From contig NZ_JACHNH010000001.1 of the NCBI RefSeq assembly GCF_014205335.1, positions 124,001 to 188,000 on the forward strand: DNA of 64,000 nucleotides, read 5' to 3'. A program made the position numbers and the translations under genes. The notes under the pieces were generated by a model. The model was given only the letters and a program-made list of their open reading frames with translations. It had not been told where the DNA came from and made no database searches. The DNA is from Amorphoplanes digitatis. Its GTDB lineage: Bacteria; Actinomycetota; Actinomycetes; Mycobacteriales; Micromonosporaceae. Positions 63,246-64,000 of the stretch are shown here, in pieces (positions within the stretch are counted from its first letter, which is position 1; the number at the start of each line of letters is the position of its first letter).

Positions 63246-64000
63246 ATGACCGGGACACTCATCACAGTCGCGCCCACCGGCGCGGAGAGCAGCAAGGCAG
63301 CCGTACCCGCGCTGCCGGTGACGATCGACGAGCTCGTGGCCACCGCCAAGGAGTGCGAGGCGCTCGGCGCCTCGATCGTGCACGTCCACATCCGCGACGA
63401 CGCGGGCGAGCCCAGCCTGGACCAGGGCCGGCTGCGCGCCACGGTGTCCGCGCTGAGGCAGGCGACGGACCTGATCATTCAGCTCTCCTCGGGCGGCGCC
63501 GTGACCGACCCGGAGGCGGCCCGCCTGGCCGTGCTCGACGCCGGCCCGGAGATGGCGTCCTGCACGATGGGCACTGTCAACTTCGGCGACGGCGTGTTCA
63601 TGAACCGCTGGGACTTCATCGTCGACCTGCACACCCGGATGCAGGAGCGGGGCATCGTGCCGGAGTACGAGATCTTCGACCTCGGTCAGCTGACCACCCT
63701 GCAACGCCTGCTCGGCAAGCACGGACTTCCGTTCGGCGGCCACGTCCACGTCGACCTGGTGATGGGGGTGCCCGGCGGCATGCCCGGCACCGCCGCGGCG
63801 CTTGTCGCGTGCGAGCAGGCGATCCGCGACCTGCCCGCGGGCACCACGTTCTCGGCCACCGGCATCGGGCGCAGCACGATCCCGGTCATGCTCGCCTCGC
63901 TGTCCGCGGGCGGGCACCTGCGGGTCGGCATGGAGGACACCATCACGTACGGCAAGGGCCAGCCGGTCGAGTCGAACATGCAGCTGGTGGCCCGGGCGTT
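63246..64000 (+). CDS. BKACE-family beta-keto acid cleavage enzyme (DUF849), 3' end outside window
   Basis: At least 251 residues from ATG 63246, running off the right edge. It has the zinc-binding HVHIRD motif (VHVHIRDDAGEPSLDQGR) and the second His pair in GGHVHVDLVMG, plus SSGGAVTDPEAARLAVLD. BKACE enzymes use acetyl-CoA to cleave beta-keto acids such as 3-keto-5-aminohexanoate. The exact substrate cannot be inferred. It follows ygfZ by 28 bp. Confidence 0.9.
   Translation, partial: MTGTLITVAPTGAESSKAAVPALPVTIDELVATAKECEALGASIVHVHIRDDAGEPSLDQGRLRATVSALRQATDLIIQLSSGGAVTDPEAARLAVLDAGPEMASCTMGTVNFGDGVFMNRWDFIVDLHTRMQERGIVPEYEIFDLGQLTTLQRLLGKHGLPFGGHVHVDLVMGVPGGMPGTAAALVACEQAIRDLPAGTTFSATGIGRSTIPVMLASLSAGGHLRVGMEDTITYGKGQPVESNMQLVARA

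Overview
The window is high-GC actinobacterial chromosome, most likely from a filamentous member of the Micromonosporaceae (Actinoplanes/Micromonospora-like). This rests on frequent GTG and TTG starts, 4-bp ATGA/GTGA stop-start overlaps, mycothiol synthase (mshD), a GlnR-type orphan regulator, a Cys leader peptide ahead of a rhodanese, and DUF3263, DUF4031 and nitrobindin genes. No tRNA, rRNA, insertion sequence, integrase or CRISPR array was recognised. Genus is inferred from protein resemblance alone.

Layout. 1-4.3 kb: the end of a surface-glycan cluster (a GT-B-like protein, a methyltransferase-like protein, a GT4 and a GT2 glycosyltransferase). 4.4-8.5 kb: a two-component system, then a secreted copper-dependent lytic polysaccharide monooxygenase (AA10-CBM5/12) translationally coupled to a DUF305 lipoprotein. 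8.5-12.8 kb: an ABC permease, a rare-looking alpha/beta-hydrolase-ABC ATPase fusion, and a lipoprotein. 12.8-17.5 kb: a CDC48-like double AAA ATPase, a DUF3263 protein and an ABC exporter pair. 17.6-20.7 kb: a Cthe_2159-like beta-helix protein, a VTC-domain protein and a DUF4956 membrane protein in one operon. 20.9-22.6 kb: a SAM-I riboswitch ahead of thrC, then a candidate structured small RNA with its own promoter. 23-25.6 kb: a GNAT and a small membrane protein, then groEL behind two CIRCE operators. 25.6-28.8 kb: an acetyltransferase, and an MFS exporter divergent from an HxlR-peroxiredoxin fusion regulator with a palindromic operator between them. 28.8-36.6 kb: glpD-DUF4031, an HD phosphohydrolase, a FUSC exporter, a PrsW protease with large repeat tails, a decayed methyltransferase and an orphan GroES-like gene. 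36.7-42.5 kb: an AI-2E transporter, a DinG-like helicase, DUF402, an ECF41 sigma factor and a PLC-like protein.

42.5-64 kb is a largely conserved actinobacterial block. It holds a PHO-box-controlled DUF47-Pit phosphate operon, an oxidoreductase, a NUDIX hydrolase, pstSCAB behind a PHO box, mshD, glnR, an LmeA-like lipoprotein-type protein, a Cys leader peptide with rhodanese and DUF1416, then DsrE, a 34-residue membrane peptide, nitrobindin, an aminotransferase IV, a Fur regulator, YgfZ and a truncated BKACE gene. A Tat-secreted GH127-ricin enzyme looks like an accessory insertion in this block. Phosphate (PhoP), nitrogen (GlnR), sulfur (Cys leader, SAM riboswitch) and heat-shock (HrcA/CIRCE) control all meet in this stretch.
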